Shown here one piece after another: positions 12,765 to 22,737 of a stretch of DNA of 64,000 nucleotides (position 1 is the first letter of the stretch; every line of letters begins with the position of its first letter). Position numbers and translations under genes: made by a program. Source of the stretch: Pyropia yezoensis (Eukaryota; Rhodophyta; Bangiophyceae; Bangiales; Bangiaceae); assembly GCA_009829735.1 (NCBI GenBank), contig CM020619.1, positions 5,162,083-5,226,082 on the forward strand. Direction: 5' to 3'. The notes under the pieces were generated by a model, which saw nothing but the letters and a program-made list of their open reading frames with translations, had not been told where the DNA came from and ran no database searches.

Positions 12765-13093
12765 GGGCGGGCGACGGCGGCGCGGGGAGGAGAATAGGAG
12801 GAAGGGAGGAGGAGGCGGGGGGAGGGGGCGGGTGTCCCCACGGGCGGCGGCGGCTATGCTGGCCGACGGCGGACGCGGCGAGCGGCGGGGGTGGCGACGG
12901 GGGTGTCGGCAGCGGCGGCAGCCCCGCACGGCGGCGGCGGCGGTGTGGCGCGCGGGCGGCACCGGTGGAGCCACCGCCCCCACCACGGGTGGGCGGGCGG
13001 GCGGGGACGGCCGACCGGCCGGTGCGGATACCCCCACCGGCGGGGCCGGGGGGGGTTGGGGGGGAGTCTTTCGACGAGGGGGTGGCTGCTGCC
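10831..13093. other. GC-rich 5' flank of the malectin gene
   Basis: The downstream frame happens to be open back to 10970, but this stretch is low in complexity and broken by C and G runs (for example 10990-11005, 11266-11275, 12371-12391). It contains a (GGGGA)n block near 12025-12060 and a long GGC repeat near 12700-12764. C-rich stretches on the plus strand at 12295-12600 resemble the leaders seen before other genes. No domain is visible upstream of 13094 on either strand. Confidence 0.5.
12699..12765. repeat. (GGC)n microsatellite
   Basis: About twenty consecutive GGC/GCG trinucleotides lie upstream of the malectin gene. They probably do not belong to its coding sequence. Confidence 0.85.
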
Positions 13094-16000
13094 ATGGGCG
13101 CAGCGGAGGCTGGCCGGTCGGCGGGTGGCCAACGATGGGGGATGGGCGCGGCAGAGGCGGCGGCAGCGGTGGGGAGAACGGCGGCTGTGGCGGCAGCGCC
13201 GAGGGGGGCGGCTGCGGCGGCGCGGTTACCTGGGGCCGCGCCGCCGCCACCACTCCCGCGGCAGCGTCGGCGGCGGCGGTCGTCGTGGGCGTCGGCTGGT
13301 GTGGCGGCGTTGCTGGCCGTTGTGGCGGCGGCCGCCTCTGGGGTGGCCCACCTGCCCGCCGCCGCTACCGCCCAGCGGCTACGGATGAACGTGGGCGGCC
13401 CCGAGTGGGAGGAGTGGGCGGCGGACAAGGCCGAGTGGCTGGTGGGTGAAACGGACGTCTTCCCCGTCGCGTCCACGATTGATATCGCGGCGACGACGGA
13501 CGATGTGGTGTACCACACGTGCCGGTACGGGGTGGGCGGGGACTTTGCGCCCGCCTGGGGCTACACCATCCCCCTCCCGCCAGGGGTTTATACCCTCAAG
13601 CTCCTCTTTGCCGAGACATTTGACGGCGCGTGGCGGGCGGGCGGCCGCGTCTTTGACATTGCGGTGGGCGACGCCGCCCGCGGGCTGGTTTCGGTGGAGC
13701 CCGACGTGGACGTGTACGCCGAGGCGCAGCTGCAGGAGAACACGGCGCTCGTCAAGACGTTTACCAACCTGGTGCTCAACGGCACCTTCCTGCTGCGCCT
13801 CTACCCGCGGGTGGAGAGCGCCAGCCTGTGTGGCATCTCAGCTGACCGCGTCGCGGGGCTGCCGCGCACGCAGCTCTTTTCGTCGCGCGTCAACTGGGGC
13901 GGCGCCGCCACCGACACGGGCTTTGCCGCCGAGACGCCGGCGCTGCTGGCGGGCTTCTCCGAGACCCAGAGCGACTATGGCAACGCCGACGCGGTGATTG
14001 CGCTGTCGCGCGCCGTCGACGGGCCCGTGTACCTCACCCACCGGTACGCGGTGGGGGACTTTGCGCTGGAGCTGCCCGTCGTGCCCACCACGTCTGACGG
14101 GGACGATGATGGGTACACGGTGACGCTCCTGTTTGCCGAAACGCTCTTTAACGGCAGCGGCCTGCGCGTCTTTGACGTGGTCCTCGGCGACGCGGCCAAC
14201 GAGTCGCTCCGCGTGACGCTTGCGGGGGTGGACATTTGGGCCGAGGCGGGGGGGCTCCACCGCCCGCTGCGGCGGGTGGTGGACAACATGGCCATCCCGT
14301 CTGGGCGGCTGTCCGTCTTTCTGCGGGGCGTTGTGGAGAACCCGCTCATCTGTGGGACGGTGGTGGCCGCGGCGGGCCAGGAAGTGTTTGTGTCAACGTC
14401 CTCCCCGTTTTTCGACGCGGGCCTTGCCGGCTTTGACCACCAGGCGCACAGCGTGCCGCCCGCCCCGCTCACCGCCGTTGACTATGACGACGCCGGCACC
14501 GCGGCGGTGACGCTGGACGGCAGCCTGAGCCACAGCCACTACTTTGATGCGGGCCCGCCCGTCGTGACGGGCTCCATCGTGCGGCACTATTGGGCCAACG
14601 CAGAGTCGGGTGCGCCGTTTGGGGGCAACCAGTCGGTGGTAACGGCGCGGTTCCCGTTGGGCGTGACCAAGGTGGAGCTCACCGTCACGGACAATACGGG
14701 CCAAAACGCGACCGACACGACCACCGTGACGGTGCTGCCGCCGATGCTTTCGGGCCTCTACGGCTACTATTACCCGTTGGAGGAGATAACCGGCGGGCGG
14801 CTGCGGCTAATGACGAGTGCCGAGGTGGCCGCCGCGCTCTCGGGGCAGCAGCCAGAGGGCACCACCGATGGCGCGCCGGTGAGCGCCCCCAGCCCCTTTC
14901 CCACCGCCCCCGCCGTGGCCGATGACGACGGCGACGCGGCCGTGCGGGTGGCGGGTGGGGCCAACGACCCGGCGGCGGCTGCAAAGGCGGCGTTGGTGCC
15001 GATGCCGCTCTCCCCCAATGGGGGCGTCTTTCGGGACGCCCCCCTGGCGGAGCGCCCGTCGTGGGGTGCCCCGACGTTGGGCATTGCCTTTCATGGGCTG
15101 GCGGACTTTCCGCCCTTCCAGTTCAAGGCGGGGCCGTTTGCCGCCCGCTTTGTGGGTGCCCTCCGCATGCCCGGGGCAGGCACCTACGAGCTGCTGGTTA
15201 CCCACGGGGCCGCGCGGGTGGCGCTCTATCTGGGCGGCCGCCTGGCCCTCAACGCCACGGGCGCAGACGGGAGCCTCGTCACCGAGTCGGCGGTGGTGGA
15301 CCTGCCGACGGGGGTGACGTCGCTGGAGCTCCTCTACGCCAAGCCGTCGACCAACAGCACGGAGGCGGAGCTGGAGCTCCGCATCCGTGAGGTCGCGCCC
15401 GCGTCGAGCCGGCTGCAGCAGGCCACGTCGCCGGCGGTGAACCGCCGCCAGCTTGAGGACTGGCTCCGCCCCGACCTGGCCACGTTTGGCCCGGACTATG
15501 GCGGCGCGTCATCCTTCTTCGGCACCGGTGAGCCGCCGCAGTCTGGCCTTGCGGACGGTGACGACGCCGACGATGGCGACAGCGACGGCGGGCAGGCGCC
15601 ACCGTCCAAAGCCATGCCCGTGGGTGCCAATGCAGAGGCCGCCCTGGTTGCCCCCTCCCTCCTCGGCTATGACGCCCGCACTATCCAGCCCGTCGTTCAC
15701 GGACTCTCGCTGGTGGGCTCTGTGTTGGAGGGCGGCGCGGAGCTGACCATTACTGGCTCTGGGCTCGTGGTGGGGTCTGACTCGCGCCGCGGCACGGCCG
15801 TTCGGCTGACGGGCTCGGCAGGAGAGCACATCATCGCGGGGGGCGACCTGCAGACCGCCACGAAGACGGAGCTGACCTTCCGGGTGCCTTCGCACCCGGC
15901 GCAGGAGCGGGTGTCCCTGGGGGTCCTTACCACGTCGGGGGCGTCAAACGAGGTGCCCTTCCTGTACAACAACTCGGTGGCGCCGCCGATTGTGTTTGAC

Positions 16001-17500
16001 GAGGACGTGCTCCGCAACCCAGATGGCACCGTGTTCCGCGTGTTTAGCGCCACCGCCATTGCCATTGGACCCGACCTGCGGTACTACCTGACGACCATGG
16101 ACGGGTTTGTGTTTGCGCTGACCGTCTCAGACAGCTACACGGTGACCGACTCGTGCCAGTCGGCGCAGGTGGGCGCCGACCGCTCTATCCTTGGCATTGC
16201 GTTCAACCCGGCCGACGCGGGGCGGGAAAAGGTGCGCGTGTACGTGTCGTCGTCGACCATATTTTGGAAGAGCAAGGGCCTCGACGGCTTTGCCGGCTGG
16301 GCCAATGGCAAGGTCCAGACGCTCGAGGAGGACGTGGGCGGCTACTGCTTGGGTCTCACGGGCGACATCATCACCGGCCTGCCCGTGTCGCAGCACGACC
16401 ACGGCATCAATGCGATGGCGTTTGACGATGTCGGCGACCTGTTCATGCAGGTGGGCTCCTTTACCAACGCGGGCGTGTCGCTGCCCGATGACCTGATGGG
16501 GGGCGTCCCAGAGAACCCCCTGTCGGCGGCCACGGTGGTTGCACGGCTGAGCCGCCCAGGCTTCAACGGCACCGTCACGTACGACCAGGAGCGGCGGCCA
16601 GACCTGGCGGTCAAGACGTCGGGCGACGACGTGGCGGTGTGGGCGTCGGGCCTCCGCAACTCGTTTGGCATGATCCGTCACTCCAGCGGCCGCCTGTTTG
16701 CGACGGACAATGGGATGAACGCCAACTTTGGCCCCATCTCCACCAGCTGCACGACGCAGCGGGTCGAGGACAATGTGCCCGACAAGATTGTGGAGGTGGT
16801 GGAGAATGCGTACTATGGGCACCCCCACCGGGGGCGTGGCCGTACCGACCCGCGGCAGTGCGTCTACCAAGACGGCGTCGCGGACATCCCCGGCGTGTAC
16901 ACCGCGCCGCTGGGCCTCGTCGAGTCGTCGACCAACGGGATGATTGAGTACACGGCCAACACGTTTGCGTTTCAGCTCAAGGCAGACGTGATTGCGTCCA
17001 AGTTTGCGGTTGGCGGCGACGGCAAGCTCTTCCGCCTCGCCATCAATGCGAGCACCTCCCAGCTGACCGGCCCGCCCTCCATCTTTGCCGACACGTCGGG
17101 CCTGTCGGTGGCGATGGACCGCCGCGGCGCGCTGGTCATGCCGCAGGTCATGCAGGGGCGGGTGCTGCTGCTGACGCCCCGCGCGCCAACGCCGCGGGCG
17201 CCCTTCCTCACGTCTGTGTGGCCGGTGCGGGGGCCCCTGTCGGGCGGCAACACCGTCACCCTCACGGGCGTTGGGCTGTGGGCGCCCGCCGCGGCGGCCG
17301 CCGCCGGCGGCGGCCTCCCGTCTGTGGTGTTTGGGGGGATGCCCTGCGGGGGAGTGCTGCCGGTGGGGACCGACGGCTCGACCGTCACGTGCACCGTGCC
17401 GCCGGGGCGCGCCGCCGCCCGGGCGGTGCGCGTGTTTCTCATCCGTGGGGGGGTGTCGACGCAGTCGGTTGGGCCAGACTACTTTTACGCCGCCCGCTGA
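13094..17500 (+). CDS. Secreted or membrane-anchored mosaic protein: malectin x2, PKD-like, PA14, IPT, sorbosone-dehydrogenase-like propeller, IPT
   Basis: Predicted 1468 aa extracellular protein. A basic N terminus (RRRRSS) leads into a hydrophobic signal or anchor segment at about residues 68-90. Two malectin-type carbohydrate-binding domains follow (about 95-255, starting RMNVGGPEWEEWAADKAEW; and about 260-428), each with the VYTLKLLFAET or YTVTLLFAET strand. Then come a PKD-like domain (about 430-550), a PA14-like domain (about 550-770), an IPT/TIG fold (about 860-960) and a six-bladed propeller like glucose/sorbosone dehydrogenases and HHIP (about 965-1365; QHDHGINAMAFDDVGDLFM, VWASGLRNSFGM, YYGHPHRGRGRTDP). 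A C-terminal IPT (about 1370-1464) closes it. There are many N-glycosylation sequons. The start at 13094 (gccATGG) is preferred; 13142 is the next in-frame ATG. The frame is intact and no intron is seen. A cell-wall or matrix carbohydrate-binding role is inferred; oxidoreductase activity is unproven. Confidence 0.9.
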   Translation: MGAAEAGRSAGGQRWGMGAAEAAAAVGRTAAVAAAPRGAAAAARLPGAAPPPPLPRQRRRRRSSWASAGVAALLAVVAAAASGVAHLPAAATAQRLRMNVGGPEWEEWAADKAEWLVGETDVFPVASTIDIAATTDDVVYHTCRYGVGGDFAPAWGYTIPLPPGVYTLKLLFAETFDGAWRAGGRVFDIAVGDAARGLVSVEPDVDVYAEAQLQENTALVKTFTNLVLNGTFLLRLYPRVESASLCGISADRVAGLPRTQLFSSRVNWGGAATDTGFAAETPALLAGFSETQSDYGNADAVIALSRAVDGPVYLTHRYAVGDFALELPVVPTTSDGDDDGYTVTLLFAETLFNGSGLRVFDVVLGDAANESLRVTLAGVDIWAEAGGLHRPLRRVVDNMAIPSGRLSVFLRGVVENPLICGTVVAAAGQEVFVSTSSPFFDAGLAGFDHQAHSVPPAPLTAVDYDDAGTAAVTLDGSLSHSHYFDAGPPVVTGSIVRHYWANAESGAPFGGNQSVVTARFPLGVTKVELTVTDNTGQNATDTTTVTVLPPMLSGLYGYYYPLEEITGGRLRLMTSAEVAAALSGQQPEGTTDGAPVSAPSPFPTAPAVADDDGDAAVRVAGGANDPAAAAKAALVPMPLSPNGGVFRDAPLAERPSWGAPTLGIAFHGLADFPPFQFKAGPFAARFVGALRMPGAGTYELLVTHGAARVALYLGGRLALNATGADGSLVTESAVVDLPTGVTSLELLYAKPSTNSTEAELELRIREVAPASSRLQQATSPAVNRRQLEDWLRPDLATFGPDYGGASSFFGTGEPPQSGLADGDDADDGDSDGGQAPPSKAMPVGANAEAALVAPSLLGYDARTIQPVVHGLSLVGSVLEGGAELTITGSGLVVGSDSRRGTAVRLTGSAGEHIIAGGDLQTATKTELTFRVPSHPAQERVSLGVLTTSGASNEVPFLYNNSVAPPIVFDEDVLRNPDGTVFRVFSATAIAIGPDLRYYLTTMDGFVFALTVSDSYTVTDSCQSAQVGADRSILGIAFNPADAGREKVRVYVSSSTIFWKSKGLDGFAGWANGKVQTLEEDVGGYCLGLTGDIITGLPVSQHDHGINAMAFDDVGDLFMQVGSFTNAGVSLPDDLMGGVPENPLSAATVVARLSRPGFNGTVTYDQERRPDLAVKTSGDDVAVWASGLRNSFGMIRHSSGRLFATDNGMNANFGPISTSCTTQRVEDNVPDKIVEVVENAYYGHPHRGRGRTDPRQCVYQDGVADIPGVYTAPLGLVESSTNGMIEYTANTFAFQLKADVIASKFAVGGDGKLFRLAINASTSQLTGPPSIFADTSGLSVAMDRRGALVMPQVMQGRVLLLTPRAPTPRAPFLTSVWPVRGPLSGGNTVTLTGVGLWAPAAAAAAGGGLPSVVFGGMPCGGVLPVGTDGSTVTCTVPPGRAAARAVRVFLIRGGVSTQSVGPDYFYAAR

Positions 17501-17945
17501 GGTGGGGCGGCCGCTGCCGCCGGCCCCCTGCCCGCACGGCGTGACGTTTTCTATCATTAGAGTGTGTATGCCCGTGTATATCTGTTCCCCCTGCTACTCC
17601 CCCGCTTTCCCCCCTTCTCCGCGCTCCCCTTCTTCCCCCTCTTTTCCCCTCCCCGCCCCCTCCACGGCGGAGAGGGCCCTTTTTTTTTGTCCGGGCTTTG
17701 CGTGTGCACCGTTGGGGTTTTGGGTAGGTCCGGGGGCGACGCTTGTTCTTGTTTTCTGTTTTCCCCCGCCCGGGGCGGCCCTGCGGCCAAGACGTAGCGT
17801 GACAGGCGAAGAAAAGTCATCGTCCAAAGGTCAAGCCGTGTGCCCCGGTCACGCCGCCGCCCCCACCGCCATCGTGCCAGCCATAGCGGGCGCGGGGCAA
17901 ACTCCCCCACCCACCCCCCCTGCCATGCGGCCACCGCCACCGCCC

Positions 17946-17977
<32 letters not shown>

Positions 17978-18029
17978 GCCACCGCCACCACCCCCACCTC
18001 TACCGCCGCCGCCACCCCCCCCGGCCACA
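17501..18029. other. Convergent intergenic spacer
   Basis: It separates the 3' ends of the malectin gene and the RING gene. It starts with about 300 bp of pyrimidine-rich sequence with T8 and CCCTTTTCC-like blocks, then becomes C/CCA-rich near 17900-18020. No gene or RNA is recognised; it presumably holds both 3' UTRs. Confidence 0.5.
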
Positions 18030-19535
18030 TCAGCGACGCCACCCCCCCCCCCGCCGCCGACCCCCCCCCCCTCCCCCCCCCCTTTGCCCCCCCCCCCGCG
18101 GCGGGGTCCCCCACGGTGGGCCCGCCGCCGCGGCGGCGCGCCCCCCCCCCGCGCCGCCGCCGCCACACCCACACCAGCCGCCCGCACACGCGGGGAGCCC
18201 CCCGTGGCCGCCGGCCGCCGCCACCGCCACCGGCGCGGGCGGGGCGGGTTCCCGCTCCGCCGCCGCCCCTGACGCTGCCCCCGTCGCCGTGGCGGCGGCC
18301 GCCGTCGGCGGGCCACCGCCCGCCGCACGGCGGTCCCGGCGGCCGCGGCCGCCACCCCCCCCCCCCGCGGGAGGGACGGGCGGCGCCGGTGGGGCCCCCC
18401 CCGCCCCCTCTGCCAGTGCCGCCACGTTGGCGTTGCAGCACGGGCACGTTGGCCGGCGGCCGCGGCACAGCCACTGGCGGAGGCAGACGCTGTGGAAGGC
18501 GTGGCCGCACGGCAGCCGCGACAGCGGGGAGACGGCGTGCACCCCCGACACGGACGCGTCCCCATCGTCCAGGCACACGGCGCACGTCCAGTCGTCGTCA
18601 ACGGCGGCGCCGCCGCCGCCAGTGGCGGGGTAGGCACCCCCACCACCGCCGCCGCCGCCGCCGCTCCCGTCGGCCCGCCGGGGCGGAATGGCGCACCGTG
18701 CCGAGATGCTCGCCGCCGCCTTGGCGCCCAGCCGCTGGGGTGCCGCCCGCCGCCCCCCCCCCCCCCCCCCCCGGCGGCGGCCCCACCCCCGCCGCCGCCG
18801 CCGCCCCCGCCGCCCCCCCCCCCGCCGCGGCGGCTGGCCGTTGCGGCCCGCGCCGCCGCCCGGTCGGCGGCCTCGGCTTCCAGCGCGGCGGCCAGGCGGT
18901 GGGCCGCCCGCCGGGCGGCGGGGGGCACCAGCCGGGAGGCGGCGACGCGGGGGAGCCACCCCCGCCGGCGGCGGGCAGAGCAGAGGCAGCCGACGCCGAC
19001 CGCCGCCGCCAGCGCCGCGGCGATGAGCACGCCGGGGAGGGAGAGGGTAAAGGGGGGGGCGGGGGTGCCGGCCGTTTGGCGGCCGGCGGTGGGGGCGCCG
19101 GGGGGGGGGGGGGGGGGGGGGGCGGCACCACCGCCAGAGTCCCCTGCGTCCCCAGCGTCCCCGGCGTCCCAAGCGTCCCCAGCGTCCCCAGCGTCGCTGC
19201 CGCCGCTGCCGCCGCTGCTGCCACCGCCACGGCCGGCGGCGGCGACCCGGCTGGGGTGCCGCCAAGGACGGTGGCGGCGGCGGGGTCTGCCGCCACGGCC
19301 AAGGCAGCCGCGGCGGCGGCGGCGGTGGCGACGGTGGTGGCGCACGAGGCGGTGACCGCCGGCGGCCCCCACCGCCGCGCCCGACACCACCGGGTCGGGC
19401 GGGGGGGGGGGGGGTGGGGTGGCTGCCGCCGCCGCCGCCGCCGCTGCCGCCGCCGCCGCCTCTGCCGCCGCCGCCGCCTCCACCGCCTCCACCGCCTCCG
19501 CCGCCGTGCCGAGGCCCACTGTCCATGGCGGTCAT
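18030..19535 (-). CDS. Membrane-anchored RING-H2 E3 ubiquitin ligase (ATL-like layout), frame broken at poly-G tracts
   Basis: A RING-H2 finger is encoded at about 18580-18423: CAVCLDD, then LPCGHAFHSVCLRQW and PTCPCC (C3H2C3), which binds two zinc ions and recruits an E2. Upstream in another frame (about 19060-18975) is one transmembrane helix followed by basic residues (PGVLIAAALAAAVGVGCLC, then SARRRRGWLPR). That is the membrane-then-RING order of plant ATL ligases. The start is ATG at 19535 (ccaccATG) or 19526 (gccATGG), just after a pyrimidine-rich leader. To join the start, an Ala-rich middle (TVATAAAAAAALAVAADPA), the helix and the RING, the frame must change at G/C runs near 19400, 19110 and 18760. 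Each change equals one missing base. The RING identity is solid; the N-terminal half is approximate. The C terminus after the RING is Gly/Ala-rich. Confidence 0.7.
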   Translation of the reverse strand: MTAMDSGPRHGGGGGGGGGGGGGGRGGGGGSGGGGGGSHPTPPPPARPGGVGRGGGGRRRSPPRAPPPSPPPPPPRLPWPWRQTPPPPPSLAAPQPGRRRRPWRWQQRRQRRQRRWGRWGRLGRRGRWGRRGLWRWCRPPPPPPPRRPHRRPPNGRHPRPPLYPLPPRRAHRRGAGGGGRRRLPLLCPPPAGVAPPRRRLPAGAPRRPAGGPPPGRRAGSRGRRPGGGAGRNGQPPRRGGGRRGRRRRRGWGRRRGGGGGGRRAAPQRLGAKAAASISARCAIPPRRADGSGGGGGGGGGAYPATGGGGAAVDDDWTCAVCLDDGDASVSGVHAVSPLSRLPCGHAFHSVCLRQWLCRGRRPTCPCCNANVAALAEGAGGAPPAPPVPPAGGGGGGRGRRDRRAAGGGPPTAAAATATGAASGAAAEREPAPPAPVAVAAAGGHGGLPACAGGWCGCGGGGAGGGRAAAAAGPPWGTPPRGGGQRGGGGGGGRRRGGGWRR

Positions 19536-19640
19536 GGTGGATTCTCCTTGCCGCGGAAAGGAAAGGAGGGGGGGGGAGGGGGGGGAAGGGAAGGAGGGGA
19601 GGGAAGGAGGAGGAGGAGGGGGGAGGGGGGAGGGGTGGGC
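19536..19640 (-). promoter_or_regulatory. Pyrimidine-rich leader of the RING gene
   Basis: On the minus strand this is almost pure C/T (seen as gaggaggagg and ggaagggaagg on the plus strand) immediately before the ATG. It matches the leaders of the other genes here and probably marks the 5' UTR or core promoter. Confidence 0.45.
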
Positions 19641-20027
19641 AGACTGGGGAGACCCGTTGCGCGACGCTCCGCCGCCGCGACCGCGGTGGTGGCGGGGCGG
19701 GGAGAAGCGGAGGGGGGCAGGGGGTACCGACCGGCCGTGCGGGTGTGGCGTGCCACGCCGCCGTGTCGGCAGGCGGCAGTGATAAGGGTGCCGGCAGCGA
19801 CCGCAGGCAACGGCGTGAGGGCGGCGGCGGCAGGTGGCGGCGGCAGCAGGTGGCGGCGGGCGGGTTGCGGAGCGGGAGGCGGGGCGGCGGCGGTGGCACC
19901 TCGTGCGCCGACCGACGCGGCGGCAGCCACCGCCCCCGTGGGGGGGCGCCTGTGGACTGGTCCACCCCCGCCGCCCAGGGAGAGGCGCGGGGTGCCGCGG
20001 CGCGGCGCGGGGCAAGCGGCGCTGTGC

Positions 20028-20069
20028 TTTTTTTTTTTTTTTTTTGCACGCTCTGCGGGGGTAGCTACG

Positions 20070-20101
<32 letters not shown>
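20028..20101. repeat. T18 and G31 homopolymers
   Basis: A run of 18 T (20028-20045) lies shortly before an uninterrupted run of 31 G (20071-20101). The lengths are probably variable or miscalled. Confidence 0.9.
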
Positions 20102-20103
<2 letters not shown>

Positions 20104-21869
20104 CCGCGGCAGCGGTACCTACCTACGTCTGGAGCGGCAGCAGCAGCGGCGGCACGGCCTAGGGCCAGGAGCCAGCCGCGTGGTGCGCGACCGGCGGTGG
20201 GGCTGCGGCCGCCGTGGTGGGCGGGCGCGTTCACCCGCAATCCCCCGCCGCGGCGGCGGCGGCTGGAAGCGGGGGCGTGCCATCATCGGGGCGGAAAGGG
20301 CAGGGGGGGGGGGGGGTGGGGGAGGTCACCTGGCGACACGGTGTCGCCCACAGCTGGGCGCGGCAGGGTGGGAGGGGGGGTGCAGGGCAGGCGACTGAGC
20401 AACGCGAGGACCGCCGAGTTCAGCGGGAGCGGCTCTCCCCCAGCGCGCTCTGTGCGGGGGGGTGTGCGGTGCTCGCCCGTTTTGCATGAGATGCTCGTGA
20501 TCCGAGTGAGTCGCGGGGGATGGGCGCCCCACTCCCCCGCCGAGCTACAGTATTCTTGGTCGTCCAACCGGAGCAGCTTGGGGGTGCCACCCTTTGGTTT
20601 GGAGTAGCCGCCCCACTCACAGCGCCCAAATACATAGTTGATCGCCACAAGGATCTCGAATATTTACATTTCGAGGCATGAGGTCGCCCGAGAGCCAGAC
20701 CGACCCTGCAAGCTCCTTAGTGAAGATGTTGTCACAAGTAGCCCATCCTTCACTGATTTGAGACCGCTTGCAACATCTCGACCACAGGTGCCCAACCAAC
20801 ATACATATTGGTGGGGCTCGTCTGCTGCCTCTGATCTGCTGACATTCCCATTCGCGCCCACTAAGGCGCGGCGGGGCGCGCCCGTCGAGACGGGGGAGTG
20901 CTCTTGGCGGCACCCCGGCCGTGGCCTCCCCTGCGACGCTTGCGGCGCACGCACAGTCACCGGCGGTTGCGGTGCCACGGCGCCCGATCGTGGGTGGCGC
21001 CGGGTGCCCGTCACGCCGCCCCTCTGTTGGCGTGGACCGCCTTTAACCTCTGGGGCAGCGGGGCTGCGCCAGCCGCCGCCCTGTCGGTCACGGGGGCCCA
21101 TGGGTGGCGGCCGCCCGTCAGCGTGGACCTCTCCTCCGCTGCCGCCTGCACCACCTGTCCCGGCGCCTCGTCACGCCGTCGTGGGCGGCGGCGAGTGGCC
21201 ACCTCGCCGCCTCTCCCTGCCGTCTTGGACCGCCTCTACCTCCGGGTTGCGTCCGCACGGCCCGTTTGTTCGGGGAATCGCCCGCTTTTGCAGCAGCGGG
21301 GTGGCACAAGTTGCGGGTGCGCGGTCTTGGGCGCCCTCCGGCGGGGATGGCTTGTCAACGCGGGCGTTTCTCTCCCCCGCCGCAGCCGCCACCGGTTGCG
21401 GTGGCGTGGAGCGCCGTTGCTGGTCACAGCGAGTGGCCGCCCGGCTGCGCCGCCATCTCTGCGCGTCCCACATCTACGTGTGCGCCACCGAGCAGCTGGA
21501 GGGGGCGCAGTGTTTCGGCGGGGCTGGCAAGTGGTGACCGGCTGCGACGTGCGGCTGCTTTGTGGCGCGAGGTACGTGATGCGGGTCGCATGGATGTGGG
21601 GCGAGCAAGGGCAACGGTGGGCAGTTGCACCAGCGAGTGCGGGCTGTGCGATGGCGAGGGACCTCGGGGTGGGGGTTGTTTGTGTTGGTCGGGTACGTAC
21701 ACCCGAGGGTGTGGGTTGTACTTCTGAGGGTTCACGTGGTGTGGGTGCGGTGGGTTGCGTGACGAACCTGGGGGGGGAGAGACAGGCTGTGGAGACGCGA
21801 GGGGTGGCGCAGCTGGCACCGTTTTGGATGCCAGGGGAGTGCGGTGGCCGGCGACCACCACGATACATA
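20102..21869. other. Intergenic DNA, no recognised gene
   Basis: The stretch 20200-20480 is G-rich, 20500-20860 is lower in GC, and 20860-21840 has frames open on both strands. An imperfect repeat of a segment containing tggaccgcct plus ctacct or ttaacct occurs near 21032 and 21225. No domain, leader or splice pattern is seen. Confidence 0.4.
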
Positions 21870-21988
21870 TAGTGCGTCCCGTAAAAAGAGGACGTGTTCG
21901 TGTCGTGATCATGTCAAATATCGGCCACTGGACCAATCAAACCCACACTACACGACCCGTGCACGTCCACTTTTTACGGGACGCACAA
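21870..21988 (+). mobile_element. Stowaway-like MITE, copy 1
   Basis: A 119-bp element with terminal inverted repeats of about 28 bp beginning TAGTGCGTCCCGTAAAAAG. The right arm is the complement of TTGTGCGTCCCGTAAAAAGT. A TA dinucleotide sits on each side (21868-21869 and 21989-21990), as expected for a Tc1/mariner-type target duplication. The centre contains TGATCATGTCAAATATCGG and GGACCAATCAAACCCACAC, shared with the other two copies. There is no coding capacity. Confidence 0.85.
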
Positions 21989-22187
21989 TAGGTAAAGAAA
22001 GGTGCGTTATTTATCGTGAAACAGACTGTTGGACGCGTTCTGCAAGTCTTCTCCAGGACAATCCTGTGTTCCCTGTTGCGATCCAAAGGACACGCCCAGA
22101 TTGGTTTATTCGATTATTTCCGAAGGTATCTCTTGTTGTCGCGCTGGTAACTATCATGGGCGCTGTGCAGAGGATCCTCTCCTCCTA

Positions 22188-22305
22188 TAGTGCGTCCGCA
22201 AAAAGTAGACGTGCACGTGTCGTGATCATGTCAAATATCGGGAACTGGACCAATCAAACCCACACTGCACGACCTGTGCACGTCCACTTTTTACGGGACG
22301 CACAA
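22188..22305 (+). mobile_element. Stowaway-like MITE, copy 2
   Basis: A 118-bp element in the same orientation as copy 1, 199 bp downstream of it, and flanked by TA on both sides. The left arm is slightly degraded (TCCGCAAAAAGTAG instead of TCCCGTAAAAAGTGG); the core is nearly identical. It ends about 250 bp before the ATG at 22558 and so may lie in the promoter of that gene. Confidence 0.85.
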
Positions 22306-22557
22306 TAGGAATGGCGGAAAAGATAAAACCACTTGTCCGACCCGCCTCCGCCCATTCCACGCGCCCCGCGTGTTTTCGGTTCCGCCTGCCCCTTGAGCGT
22401 GCAGCCGCGCGAGGAGCTCTCCCCACCCACGCCACACCCCCCACCTTGGCGCCGCCCCGACCCCGTCCCCCCCCCCCGCATCGTTGCAGCGGCGGCGCGG
22501 GCTGGCCCCCCTGCGCTGCCACGGCCGCGGCCTCCATCCCCCCCCCCCCCCCCCCTA

Positions 22558-22701
22558 ATGGCACCAGCAACCCACACCCGGCCGCTGCGGGCGCCGCACC
22601 CCCCCGCGTCGGCAGCCGCCCGCCGGCGGCGGCTGCCCGCCCCCTCCCCGTCGTCGGCGGCGGCGGCAGCGGCAGCGGCGGCCGTCGCCACTCTTGCGGC
22701 A

Positions 22702-22737
<36 letters not shown>

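Noticed and set aside
10970..13093. Upstream extension of the malectin protein by about 700 residues
   Set aside because: The frame is open but low-complexity, crosses several C/G runs and precedes a good Kozak ATG and signal segment; it is most likely untranslated.
16127..17557. 476-codon minus-strand frame
   Set aside because: Antisense to the conserved propeller domain of the malectin protein.
17840..20398. 852-codon plus-strand frame over the RING gene
   Set aside because: It is the antisense shadow of the RING-H2 gene: Pro/Arg repeats only, no domain.
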